Shown one piece after another: positions 27,671-36,953 of a stretch of 64,000 bases of DNA. Within the stretch, counting starts at the first letter, position 1; the number at the start of each line of letters is the position of its first letter. Location: positions 1-64,000 of the forward strand of contig NZ_JAALDL010000007.1 in NCBI RefSeq assembly GCF_011045095.1, read 5' to 3'. A model generated the notes under the pieces. That model was not told the DNA's origin and did not search any database. It worked only from the letters and a program-made list of their open reading frames with translations. The position numbers and the translations under genes were made by a program. The DNA is from Grimontia sedimenti. Its GTDB lineage: Bacteria; Pseudomonadota; Gammaproteobacteria; Enterobacterales; Vibrionaceae.

Positions 27671-30058
27671 TTAGAATTCCTCCCAGTCATCTTCATCTGC
27701 CATCGGCGATGCAGCTGGCGTTGGTGCATTCACTGCCTTTTTCACCGGAGCAGGCGCTGGTGCTCTCGGCGCGGCAGGTGCACTACCCGTGAAGCTTTTG
27801 ATCGGTTCCTTGCTGGCGCTGAAGCCCGTTTTGCTGCTATCGACCTGGAAGAAACCAATCAGGTTGAGAAGCTCACTGCCCTCGTCACGGAGCGATTGGC
27901 TCGCCGCAGAGGCTTCTTCCACCAATGCTGCGTTTTGCTGGGTCATCTCATCCATCTTGACCACCGCTTTCGATATTTCATCGATACCCGTCGCTTGCTC
28001 CTGACTTGCAGAGTTGATCTTGCCAATCAGGGTGCTGACTTCACCGACAGCGTCCACGATCTCGTTGAGCATTTCGCCGGACTCATCCACCAGCCTTGAG
28101 CCCTCAGATACTTTCTCCACACTGTCTTTAATGAGGTCTTTGATTTCTTTCGCTGCACCTGCGCTTCGCTGCGCGAGATTACGCACTTCACCTGCAACCA
28201 CCGCAAATCCACGGCCCTGCTCACCGGCTCGGGCCGCCTCTACCGCAGCGTTCAGTGCCAGCAGGTTGGTCTGGAACGCAATTTCATCAATCACGCTAAT
28301 GATGTCGGAGATACGCTTACTCGCTTTGTTAATCTCCCCCATCGCCTGCACGGTCTGTTTCACCACTTCACCGCCTTTCTGGGCTTTGGTACTGGCATCT
28401 TGCGACAGGCGGTTAGCAGAATTGGCGCTTTCTGCATTTTGCTTCACGGTTGAGGTCATCTCCTCCATGCTGGCGGCTGTCTGCTCAAGGCTTGCTGCCT
28501 GCTCTTCGGTACGCTCACTCAGGTCTGAGTTACCCTCAGCGATTTCACCGGAAGCCGACGCCACACGCGCTGAAGAAGCCGTGATTTTTTCCACCATGTC
28601 ACGAAGGTTAGTGATGGAGGTATTCACCGCATCACTCAGTTGGGCAAAGTCGCCTTTATAGTCTTCCGGCATGTTCACTTTGAGGTTACCGGTCGACACT
28701 TGGGACATGACGTCCTTGCAGTTATTCAGCGGCGAAGCCATAGAGTCGAGCAGGCCGTTTATGCCCTCACTGAGGTTCGCCATAAAGCCGCTGTATTTTG
28801 AAGTATCGATGCGGGAATCAAGACGCCCTTCAGACGCTGCTTCAATCAGCCCCTGAACATCGCGCTGACCTGCCATTTGCTCAGTGATGTCTTCCCATTG
28901 CAGCGCGGGGCCAATGTAGTTTCCTGCTGCGTCATACATCGCGATACAGGTCAGGGTGAACTCAAGCTCACCGACCTTGATGTCTGCGGTGTACGGCAAG
29001 CGATCGGGGTTACCGATAATGCCCCGTTGGTGCGCCGGGTTCTTATGGAAGATATCGATATTTTTACCCACCAAGTTGTCGGCCTGAAAACCCGGGAAAA
29101 TACCGCGCAAGTCGCTTTCGCGACTGCGTAGCAGGTTCTTCAATGCAGGGTTGTAGTAGGTAATATTGCCGTCTTTGTCCGCCATCATGATGTTAGTGGT
29201 CATGCCTTCAACGGCAGAGACTAAACGGCCAACTTCCACTTCACGTTCACGCTCAGCGGTCACATCGCGCCACTCAAGGCTGTTACCGATGTAATTGCCA
29301 CTGGCATCCACAATAGCTGCCACGTTCAGTTCGATGACGATACCAGCAACCTGAATATCAGTTTTGTATGGCAGGTTATTAGGGTCAGAAAGCAGCTGGC
29401 GCTGATGAGCCGGATTTTTGTGGAATTCGTCAATGCAGCGCCCCATTAACCAATCTTTCGTCGCCATGAAGCCAGGCCAGACTTGTTTGAATGACGCTTG
29501 ATGAGTTTCGAACAACCTGACAGTTTCTTCATTGATATAGGTAATGGCAAAGTCTCGATCAATAAGCACCATCGCCGTCAGTGATTGATCAATCGCCGCT
29601 TGCAATTGGGCGCGCTCATTGTCCGCTTTCAGATCCTCGGTAATGTCATCCCACTCCAGCGTGTTGCCGATGTAATCACCGTTCTCGTCGGTGACAGCAC
29701 CAACAACAAGCTTGAGCGTGACATCTTCTACCTGGATGTTGGTTTCGTAGGGAAGATTCGCCGGGTTCGAGAGCATCTGTCGCTGGTGCGCTGGATTGGA
29801 ATGGAACATGTCAATGCAGGTTCCCTCTATCCAGTCTTTGTCCGCACGGAAGCTCGGCCATTTCGATCGGAAAAGGGCTTCATGCGTCTTCAACAATTCC
29901 ACCGATTTGTTGTTCACATAGAAGACCTTAAAATCGCGATCGACCATCATCAGCGCCGTCTGCGCTGTATCCAGTGCGGACACGATGTGCGCCTTTAAAC
30001 CCTGATCTTTTTGTGTGTTTTCAGCTGCAGCTGTTTGCTCTTTCTTCCACCACGACAT
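27671..30058 (-). CDS. aer2: Aer2-like soluble chemoreceptor with three heme-type PAS domains
   Basis: Cytoplasmic receptor of 795 residues, no membrane segment. Three tandem PAS domains (about 25-140, 150-270, 278-395) each keep the heme-PAS signature: a pair of histidines in FHxNPAHQR (H86/H91, H213/H218, H338/H343) and a later tryptophan (W136, W263, W388). In Pseudomonas Aer2 the corresponding His ligates heme and Trp stabilises bound oxygen. A HAMP-like region (about 395-480) and a full MCP signalling domain follow, tip [21 protein letters not shown]. An Ala/Pro-rich linker leads to the C-terminal DWEEF, a CheR/CheD-tethering pentapeptide like GWEEF in Pseudomonas. Three-PAS Aer2 proteins are known in Vibrio vulnificus, so oxygen sensing is a strong inference. 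Confidence 0.92.
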   Translation of the reverse strand: MSWWKKEQTAAAENTQKDQGLKAHIVSALDTAQTALMMVDRDFKVFYVNNKSVELLKTHEALFRSKWPSFRADKDWIEGTCIDMFHSNPAHQRQMLSNPANLPYETNIQVEDVTLKLVVGAVTDENGDYIGNTLEWDDITEDLKADNERAQLQAAIDQSLTAMVLIDRDFAITYINEETVRLFETHQASFKQVWPGFMATKDWLMGRCIDEFHKNPAHQRQLLSDPNNLPYKTDIQVAGIVIELNVAAIVDASGNYIGNSLEWRDVTAEREREVEVGRLVSAVEGMTTNIMMADKDGNITYYNPALKNLLRSRESDLRGIFPGFQADNLVGKNIDIFHKNPAHQRGIIGNPDRLPYTADIKVGELEFTLTCIAMYDAAGNYIGPALQWEDITEQMAGQRDVQGLIEAASEGRLDSRIDTSKYSGFMANLSEGINGLLDSMASPLNNCKDVMSQVSTGNLKVNMPEDYKGDFAQLSDAVNTSITNLRDMVEKITASSARVASASGEIAEGNSDLSERTEEQAASLEQTAASMEEMTSTVKQNAESANSANRLSQDASTKAQKGGEVVKQTVQAMGEINKASKRISDIISVIDEIAFQTNLLALNAAVEAARAGEQGRGFAVVAGEVRNLAQRSAGAAKEIKDLIKDSVEKVSEGSRLVDESGEMLNEIVDAVGEVSTLIGKINSASQEQATGIDEISKAVVKMDEMTQQNAALVEEASAASQSLRDEGSELLNLIGFFQVDSSKTGFSASKEPIKSFTGSAPAAPRAPAPAPVKKAVNAPTPAASPMADEDDWEEF

Positions 30059-30063
30059 AATTG

Positions 30064-30537
30064 TTATTCCTCGCTAACCAGATCTGGCTGCGTTACTTCA
30101 TGCAACTCGTCAAAATCGAACAGTTTTTCTAAACGGATTAACACCACATGCTTACCATCTACTGAGGCGATACCTTCGATGTACCGCTCATCGATTTTCA
30201 CAAAGCCGGGTGCAGACTTTATTTGGCTCGCTGAAAGCTGATAAACCTCAGCAACCGCATCCACAATGACACCAAGGGACTGACCTTTGGCATTTCGCAC
30301 AATCACCACAACGGTGGTTTTGCTGAGCACAGACGGATCCATACTGAAACGCTGCCTGAGATCCACAATGGGAATGTATTCCCCACGCAGTTCAAGCACG
30401 CCCAACAAATAGCTCTCGCTATTAGGGAGCTTTCGGACTTCTGACCATCCACGTACTTCTTTCACATCAAGGATGTTCAATCCATATTCTTCTTCATCAA
30501 TGAGGAAGCTGAGGTATTCCATAACGTCTTCTGACAT
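30064..30537 (-). CDS. cheW: CheW coupling protein (second)
   Basis: Links receptors to CheA in chemosensory arrays. It is 157 residues and one SH3-like CheW domain: [21 protein letters not shown], then [20 protein letters not shown] near 44, then [12 protein letters not shown] near 90. It lies between the receptor and the first cheW with 5- and 9-bp gaps. Having two CheW genes in one cluster is typical of V. cholerae cluster III. Confidence 0.94.
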   Translation of the reverse strand: MSEDVMEYLSFLIDEEEYGLNILDVKEVRGWSEVRKLPNSESYLLGVLELRGEYIPIVDLRQRFSMDPSVLSKTTVVVIVRNAKGQSLGVIVDAVAEVYQLSASQIKSAPGFVKIDERYIEGIASVDGKHVVLIRLEKLFDFDELHEVTQPDLVSEE

Positions 30538-30546
30538 AACCCCTCC

Positions 30547-31053
30547 TTAATGCACCAGGTTGTCGATATCGAGCAGCGCATCCACATCCAGGAGGCTCAT
30601 TACCTGCGCATCCACATTAAGTAAGCCGCTGACAAACGGCATCACAACAGAGTCACCGATAGGTGGGATCAGGTTATTGTTTCCCATGTCGATCACGTCC
30701 GACACGGCATCAACAACAATCCCCATCATGCGATGACCTGCGTTTTCACCCGCTTTGAGGATCAGCACCACGGTCGTGGGCAGATACTCCACTTTGCCGA
30801 TATTGAAGCGCACACGGAGATCCATAATCGGCACGATCATTCCGCGAAGGTTGATCACGCCGAGAATAAATTCGGGAGCGCGTGGAATGAGTGTGGGTGA
30901 TTCCCAAACGCGAATCTCTTCGACAGTTTGGATGTCAACGCCATACAACTCATGGGCGAGATCAAAGCTCAGGAAGTCAGAACCTTGCAGCCTGTCCTCA
31001 CTTTCCATCACGCCTTCTTTACTCTCTGCTACAGCCAGGGCTTGCTCGCTCAT
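30547..31053 (-). CDS. cheW: CheW coupling protein (first)
   Basis: 168 residues. A 25-residue N-terminal tail (MSEQALAVAESKEGVMESED) precedes the CheW domain: FLSFDLAHELYGVDIQTVEEI, LGVINLRGMIVPIMDLRVRF near 62, and GIVVDAVSDVIDM near 110. It is closer to classical CheW than the second copy. The start lies 9 bp after the cheA stop. Confidence 0.94.
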   Translation of the reverse strand: MSEQALAVAESKEGVMESEDRLQGSDFLSFDLAHELYGVDIQTVEEIRVWESPTLIPRAPEFILGVINLRGMIVPIMDLRVRFNIGKVEYLPTTVVLILKAGENAGHRMMGIVVDAVSDVIDMGNNNLIPPIGDSVVMPFVSGLLNVDAQVMSLLDVDALLDIDNLVH

Positions 31054-31062
31054 TTGCTCCTC

Positions 31063-33120
31063 CTATGCCGCAATATGGTTGTTGGCGTCGCCTACGCGAC
31101 TCAGGAAACCCGTCATCAACCCCTGCACATCCAGGATGAGGGAAACGGAACCGTCACCAAGAATCGTCGCCCCCGAGATCCCGTTGACACGGGTGTAGTT
31201 AGACTCGAGGCTCTTGATCACCACCTGTTGCTGCCCAAGCATTTCATCAAGCAACAATCCAATGCGGTTTCCACCCGCTTCGACCAGACATAACAATTGC
31301 TTGTCGAGCGCGCCCGATTCACCAAGGCAAAACTCTTCTTTCAGGCGAAGGATGGGAATGTTTTCGTCACGCAGGCGATAAAGCTCAACGCCTCCGGTCG
31401 CGACTTTGACGCGATCCGATTCGATCTGGATAGATTCGATGATGGAAATGAGCGGAACGACAAAGACCTGATCGGCCAGTTTGACCAATTGACCATCAAG
31501 GATAGCCAGAGTAAGTGGCAGACTGATGCGGAACACGCTGCCTTCATCAGGCTTGGAATCCACTTCAATGTGACCGCCAAGATCTTCGATGTTCCGCTTC
31601 ACCACATCCATCCCGACACCACGGCCAGAGACATCAGAGACCACTTCTGCCGTAGAGAAGCCCGGCGCGAAGATCAGGTTGTATACTTGGTGATCGGAAA
31701 GATCGTCAATCGACGTGTCGGCATGCAACAAGCCTTTCTCGATGGCTTTCTTCCACACTCTTTCTTTATTCAGACCGGCACCGTCATCACGCACTTCAAT
31801 GACGATGGAGCCGCCCTGATGGTAGGCGTAAAGATTGACGCGCCCTGTTTCGGATTTCCCTTTAGAGGCGCGTACATCCGGCGCTTCCAAACCATGGTCA
31901 ACCGCGTTACGCACCAGGTGAACTAATGGGTCTGTGATTCGCTCCAGCACGGTCTTATCGAGTTCGGTTTGCTCACCTTCGATGATCAGTTCAACGTTTT
32001 TACCCAACTGGGAAGACAGATCGCGGATTAGACGCGGGAAGCGGTTAAACGCAAAACTGATGGGCAGCATGCGGATATTCAGCACACTCTCCTGCAGCTC
32101 TTTGGTGTTTTGCAGCAGTTGATCCAACCCTGCTTGCAGGCGTTCAAGCTTGCTTTCAGAAAAATTCTGGCTGAGCTCAGTGAGCATGGACTGTGTGATG
32201 ACCAGCTCACCGACGAGGTTGATGAGATTATCGACCTTGTCGATCTCAACACGGATGGAGGAAACTGCATCGGCTTTGGATGCTGGTGCTTTCGCAGGCG
32301 CTTTTGGTTTGGCTGCAGTCGCTGGTTCTGGCGAATTTTCTGCTGGTGCCGCCGAAGATTCAGGGCTTGCCTGCTCAACAGAAGGCTCTTCCGCTTGAGT
32401 GATTTCCAAATCACATTCGTCTTCTACCCATTCAAAGATTTCTTCAATCTGATCACGGGTAATGACGCTGTCGACGGTGATTTTCCAGCTGAGATAGCAC
32501 ATCTCAGGCTCAATTTCACCGAGGGCCGGCAATTTGTCCTGAATACATTCGATAATACAGTCAGCACCAAGGTCGAACATCTCGCGAAGGATTCGAACCG
32601 GATCGTTGCCTGAGAAAAACATCTCTGTATGGGGTGTGAAGAGTACGATCCAATCCCCTGCACCGTTGTTCTGCTCCGGTGCTGGTTCATCCACTTTGGC
32701 TGCTGGAGCGGCACCACCGGAAGACGGGCCACCATTAAGCAACTCGTTCAATTGGTCTGTCAGTGCGTCTCTTAATACGTGGTCGAAGTCTGTATCAGTT
32801 TCATAAGCCACCAGCATGCTGTTGATGCAATCGCCCCCTTTGAGGAGCAAATCAATGGTAGCTGCATCAAGACGACGCTTCCCTTCCCTGGCTTCGTCGA
32901 GCAGTGTCTCCATGACATGAGTAAACTGGCTGATCTCATTGAGATTAAAGGTCGCACCACCGCCTTTTATCGAGTGAGCAGCCCGGAAAATGGTGTTGAT
33001 AATATCAAGATCAACGTCTGCATCCGGGTCAAGGGCAAGCAGCTCACGCTCCAGGACTTCAAGGTTCTCACGACACTCCTCATAGAAAATCCGGCGCAGT
33101 TGGTCCATGTCCAAAGCCAT
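31063..33120 (-). CDS. cheA: Chemotaxis histidine kinase CheA
   Basis: Receptor-controlled kinase that phosphorylates CheY and CheB. It is 685 residues. The P1 Hpt domain has H49 in FRAAHSIKGGGATF. Residues of about 150-240 form a putative response-regulator-binding domain (DWIVLFTPHTEMFFSGNDP). A Pro/Ala-rich linker leads to the P3 dimer helices. The P4 ATPase has LVRNAVDHGLEAPD (N box), IEVRDDGAGLN and SGRGVGMDVVKRN. A C-terminal P5 CheW-like domain ends LSRVGDANNHIAA. It is in the middle of an operon running from the STAS gene at 33811. Confidence 0.97.
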   Translation of the reverse strand: MALDMDQLRRIFYEECRENLEVLERELLALDPDADVDLDIINTIFRAAHSIKGGGATFNLNEISQFTHVMETLLDEAREGKRRLDAATIDLLLKGGDCINSMLVAYETDTDFDHVLRDALTDQLNELLNGGPSSGGAAPAAKVDEPAPEQNNGAGDWIVLFTPHTEMFFSGNDPVRILREMFDLGADCIIECIQDKLPALGEIEPEMCYLSWKITVDSVITRDQIEEIFEWVEDECDLEITQAEEPSVEQASPESSAAPAENSPEPATAAKPKAPAKAPASKADAVSSIRVEIDKVDNLINLVGELVITQSMLTELSQNFSESKLERLQAGLDQLLQNTKELQESVLNIRMLPISFAFNRFPRLIRDLSSQLGKNVELIIEGEQTELDKTVLERITDPLVHLVRNAVDHGLEAPDVRASKGKSETGRVNLYAYHQGGSIVIEVRDDGAGLNKERVWKKAIEKGLLHADTSIDDLSDHQVYNLIFAPGFSTAEVVSDVSGRGVGMDVVKRNIEDLGGHIEVDSKPDEGSVFRISLPLTLAILDGQLVKLADQVFVVPLISIIESIQIESDRVKVATGGVELYRLRDENIPILRLKEEFCLGESGALDKQLLCLVEAGGNRIGLLLDEMLGQQQVVIKSLESNYTRVNGISGATILGDGSVSLILDVQGLMTGFLSRVGDANNHIAA

Positions 33121-33142
33121 AGCGGTCTCCTTGGTTGAACAC

Positions 33143-33501
33143 TTAAATAACGCGTTGTAGGGTCTTCAACAGAGTGTCAGGGTTGAACGGCTTAACAATC
33201 CAGCCAGTGGCGCCGGCAGATTTACCCATACTCTTTTTCTCTGCCGACGTTTCAGTGGTCAGCATCAGAATCGGTGTGAATTTGTATTGCGGTACAGCGC
33301 GTACCTGACGGACAAATTCCAGTCCATCCATGTTTGGCATGTTGACGTCGGAGATAATGACATCGTATTGGCCCGACTTGGCTTTTTGCAGCGCTTCAGC
33401 GCCGTCGTTGGCGGTTTCTACCTGATAGCCCGCTTCTTTGAGCGTGTGGCTTACCATTGACGAATAGATACAGAATCGTCCGCAGCTAGAATTTTTCGCA
33501 T
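33143..33501 (-). CDS. cheY: CheY response regulator (interrupted by an apparent 1-base deletion)
   Basis: Single receiver domain. From ATG 33501 the frame reads MRKILAADDSVSIRQ and then hits TAG/TAA because the coding strand has CAATGG instead of CAAATGG (plus-strand T run at 33457-33458). Adding one A gives MRKILAADDSVSIRQMVSHTLKEAGY, continuing to TAA at 33143. The total is 119 residues, the normal CheY length. Phospho-acceptor D52 (IISDVNMPNMDG), the acidic pair D8/D9, T in MLTTE and K in WIVKPF are all present. The break is probably a sequence error; if real, this pathway has lost its CheY. Confidence 0.88.
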
Positions 33502-33532
33502 ACTGTCACCCTGATTGAACTACCTGAAAAAC

Positions 33533-33811
33533 TTACTCAGCAAAATCGACCAAACCTAACGGCTCAACCAATCCTAATGTTTTTGCTGCTCCCACCAATT
33601 CACCGGACGCGCCTTCCCACTTCCAACTGATTGATTGGTTGTGGCAAAGGTTTCTGGCGGTAAGTAGGAGTTGTAATCCTGGTGCATCAACACGTGATAC
33701 TTCGCTACCATCGATCAGCAAGCTGTCTGACTTCTCTAATTCGGCTTGCAGGCGATCTTTTAGGTCCATCACCTGTGTAATGTCTAGTTGTTCCCCCAAT
33801 GAGAATCCCAT
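33533..33811 (-). CDS. STAS-domain protein lacking the phosphorylatable Ser
   Basis: First gene of the chemosensory operon, 92 residues from ATG 33811, nine bases after GGGAGGG. An in-frame extension to 33907 is rejected: it lies upstream of this ribosome site. One STAS fold: MGFSLGEQLDITQVMDLKDRL, then LIDGSEVSRVDAPGLQLLL. At the position where SpoIIAA-type proteins have Ser it has A43 (VDAPG), so switching by phosphorylation is not expected. Similar STAS genes head V. cholerae cluster III. It may act as a structural or constitutively binding partner; function not established. Confidence 0.82.
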   Translation of the reverse strand: MGFSLGEQLDITQVMDLKDRLQAELEKSDSLLIDGSEVSRVDAPGLQLLLTARNLCHNQSISWKWEGASGELVGAAKTLGLVEPLGLVDFAE

Positions 33812-34132
33812 CGCAGAATTCCCTCCCCTAACAATTGACTTACGTCGAAAAGTTTTATGTACCACTAAGTGTAGCAATAATGGGAAAAATGAAAGTTTTT
33901 TAACCAATTGGATTTATAGTGCGACATTCGGTAAGAATCCTGACACTTTTGACCAGAAGTCCTGTCATTTTCAAAACCGGAGTCCCTGTTTAAGTCCACA
34001 CAGACCTGCCGGATATAACTGATAAGCTCATCACAACACTGTGAAAACTGGTCAAACCTGAATCAGCCTGATTTAAATCGCATCGAATCAGGTAAAAAAG
34101 CAGCAATCGAACAATTTGGGTGAGAAATTATT
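33812..34132. other. AT-rich intergenic region upstream of the chemosensory operon
   Basis: About 320 bp between the STAS start and the second tRNA promoter. It should hold the operon promoter reading leftward. I see no convincing -35/-10 pair, sigma-54 element or inverted repeat, and no coding potential. Confidence 0.5.
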
Positions 34133-34161
34133 TTGACAAGAACCCAGCACTGCTATTTAAT
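34133..34161 (+). promoter_or_regulatory. Promoter of the second tRNA pair
   Basis: TTGACA (34133-34138) and TTTAAT (34156-34161), 17 bp apart, followed by a GC-rich discriminator (GGCGCCCG), as expected for stringently controlled stable RNA promoters. Confidence 0.85.
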
Positions 34162-34171
34162 GGCGCCCGTT

Positions 34172-34247
34172 GCCTCGATAGCTCAGTCGGTAGAGCAGGG
34201 GATTGAAAATCCCCGTGTCGGTGGTTCGATTCCGCCTCGAGGCACCA
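34172..34247 (+). tRNA. tRNA-Phe (GAA), third copy
   Basis: 76 bases with CCA. Same as the other two copies except C for T at position 17 in the D-loop. Anticodon GAA. Confidence 0.98.
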
Positions 34248-34297
34248 TATTCAGTGAAATGGTGCAGATACAACAGCAACGTTTCCACGGTTTGTGT

Positions 34298-34373
<76 letters not shown>

Positions 34374-34381
34374 TCTAAAAC

Positions 34382-34412
34382 AAAAAAGCCTCGTCATTGA
34401 CGAGGCTTTTTT
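34382..34412. terminator. Terminator of the second tRNA pair
   Basis: 14-bp perfect stem AAAAAAGCCTCGTC / GACGAGGCTTTTTT with loop ATT. The A-rich left arm means it could also act on leftward transcription from mrcB. Confidence 0.92.
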
Positions 34413-34423
34413 GTATCTGACCA

Positions 34424-34525
34424 TAGAGACTAGAGACTAGAGACTAGAGACTAGAGACTAGAGACTAGAGACTAGAGACTAGAGACTAGAGACTAGAGAC
34501 TAGAGACTAGAGACTAGAGACTAGA
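34424..34525 (+). repeat. Heptanucleotide tandem repeat (TAGAGAC)14.6
   Basis: Fourteen perfect copies of TAGAGAC (34424-34521) and a partial TAGA. No copy carries a substitution. It lies in the convergent gap between the tRNA terminator and the mrcB stop. The remaining bases to 34598 show nothing recognisable. Confidence 0.97.
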
Positions 34526-34598
34526 AGAATAATACCAACCAGTTTTTAGTCATCCTCTTTTCTCAAATCTCCAGTCTGCTCTTTCTCGCATCTACCTA

Positions 34599-36943
34599 TC
34601 AATTAAATATCGATTGCAGCCAGCTTACCGGGTCGGGCTTGTCACACCGTTTACGCCAATGGCCTTTCGGGTCCCACATCGGCAACTTACTCTCGCTGAA
34701 GCAATCCGTCACAAACTGCCCTTCCCTGACCTGATACGGCACACTGGCAAGTTCAGAAGGCCAGTTCAGCGTCAAAGGCTCAGGTTGCCTTGCTTTGATG
34801 TAATCCGCATACAAACGTAAAGCACCGGATGAGCCAGTCAGTTTGGTCGACTTGTTATCATCGCGGCCTAGCCAGACCGTGACCACTTCACGGCCATCAA
34901 TGCCGACATACCAGCTGTCACGGTTGTTGTCTGTGGTACCGGTTTTGCCCGCAAGACCTGCCCAACCAAAAGAAGGGTTGAGATAGCGCCCTGTGCCGGT
35001 TCTTACCACTTCCTTCATCGCGTATATGGTCAGCCAGCTTGCCTGCTCAGAGACTGTCTGACTCGACTTCGGCCAATTTCGGTAAAGCACCTGACCATCT
35101 CGCGTCACCACTGCACGCAACGCTGTTAAATCAGCTTTCCGTCCACCACTGCCGATGGTCTGGAACATTTGCGTGACTTCCATCGGCGTCAGAGTAAATG
35201 CACCGAGAAGCAACGACGGCACTCGGGTGATTTGGTCGGGGTCGACACCCAGTTCTTCATAAGTATCAATCACCGTTCCCAAGCCCACAGCCAAACCGAG
35301 ATTAACCGTCGGAATGTTGTAAGAATGCGCCAGCGCTTTTAGCAAAGGCACTTGACCACGGAATTTTCGGTCGTAGTTGCGCGGCTTCCACTCGCTGCCC
35401 TGATCGCCTTTGAGGACGATGGGTTTATCATCCAATGGTGACGCCAGATTGTATTTGTCAGGATCAGACAATGCCGCCAGATACACAGCCGGTTTGGAAA
35501 GCGAGCCAATCTGTCGGCTACCATTGAGTGCCCGGTTGAAACCCGCATAACCAGGGCGGCTGCCTCCGACCATGGCACGAATCTCCCCACTTTGGCGGTC
35601 TGCAATTACCACTGCCGCTTCCAGATCTTTTCCGGCAACTTTCTTCAGTTGGTCGACCTTCTTAACCACGGTTTTATCGATGATCGACTGAGACAAAGGA
35701 TCCAGCGTACTGAACACGCGAAGACCACTCTCCGGATTGAATTGGCTGCCAACGCGCTCGCGGATTTCGCGGGTCAGTTGTTCAAAGTAAGCAGGCTGTC
35801 GACTGTTAATGCTTGGTGATTTCTGAATGCCAAGCTTGCGCCCCGCAGCTTCTGCGTATTGCCCAGAAGAGATAACACCACTTTCCATCATCATACGAAG
35901 GATAAGGTCACGCCTTTCCTGCACACGCTCTGGATAGCGCCAAGGGTTGTAATAAGAAGGACCTTTCACGATGCCCACCAGCAACGCCAACTGGTCAATG
36001 CTGAGCTCTTCAATTGGACGACCAAAGTAAAGGCGCGCTCCTAAGGGGAAACCATGGACGCCCTTGCCGCGCGCCTGCCCCAGATACACTTCGTTCAGGT
36101 AGGCTTCGAGAAGTCGGTCTTTGCTGTAGCGATAGTCCAGCAGCACGGCGATATAAGCTTCCTGCGCTTTACGCCACAAGGTTCGGTCGCGGGTGAGAAA
36201 CAGGTTTTTGCCAACTGTTGGGTGAGAGTTGAACCGCCCTGCACCGTTCGGCCTGCTTTGAGGTTGACCACCAATGCACGGGCAATCGCAAGGGGAGATA
36301 CGCCATCATGGTGATAGAAGTTTCTGTCTTCTGTGGTCAGTAGCGCATCAACCAGAAACTCAGGGAATCGCTCACGAGGCAGGAAAATACGCTGCTCGTC
36401 CGTGTTCGACTCCATCGTGCCTAACAGCTTGGGTTCGATTCTTAGATAACCCAGTTGCTTACCACTGTCGAGCTGCTTAAGGCTTTGCACGCCTTCTCCA
36501 GAGAAGGAGATCATTACATGTTGCGCCTGCTCAGGGCCGTCTTCAAATTCAAAAGGACGACGGATTATCTCGACGCGGGTTTTCGATGCGGAATACTCAC
36601 CCGGCCGGCTTGGATTGCGCACACGCTTATAGTTGAGGATGTCGAGCTCGCGCTTCAGGGTATCAATGGTAACGGCCTCTCCGGGTGCAAGATGCAGAAT
36701 GCGTCCATATACCACGGCAGGCAGCTGCCAGATTTGTCCGTCAAAGCGCTCCTGGATTTTGCTATCCAGATAAATACCCCAAATCGCCATGACTGCCACA
36801 AATACCAGCGTGCATTTAAAGCCAAAGGAGAGCAGTTTTTTGCCCCAGCCCTTTTTCGCCGGAGCCGTTTTCTTCTTGCCACCACGCGGGCTCGCCGTTT
36901 TGCGTCGCGTGCGGGGTTTGGTGTTCTTAGTTTCTTTTGTCAT
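34599..36943 (-). CDS. mrcB: Penicillin-binding protein 1B (interrupted by an apparent 1-base deletion)
   Basis: Bifunctional peptidoglycan glycosyltransferase/transpeptidase of the inner membrane. From ATG 36943: a basic N-tail (KPRTRRKTASPRGGKKK), one membrane helix (about 37-57), a UB2H-like domain, then the transglycosylase with catalytic E in TTEDRNFYHHDG and GGSTLTQQLAK. There the frame shifts: the coding strand has A5 (plus-strand T at 36205-36209), where A6 gives LAKNLFLTRDRTLWRKAQEA. The second part has the transpeptidase SLSKPA (active Ser), Ser-Tyr-Asn at HSYNIPT, and KTGTT. Adding one base gives 781 residues, the family length. Probably a homopolymer error; a real break would truncate PBP1B before the transpeptidase. 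Confidence 0.92.
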
Positions 36944-36953
36944 GAAGTCTGGT

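Noticed and set aside
34424-34525. CRISPR array
   Set aside because: The unit is seven bases with no spacers; it is a simple tandem repeat.
36205-36209. Programmed frameshift as the normal way to make PBP1B
   Set aside because: There is no stimulatory structure or canonical slippery heptamer in phase, mrcB is not known to use frameshifting, and four other genes in the window show the same kind of single A/T loss.
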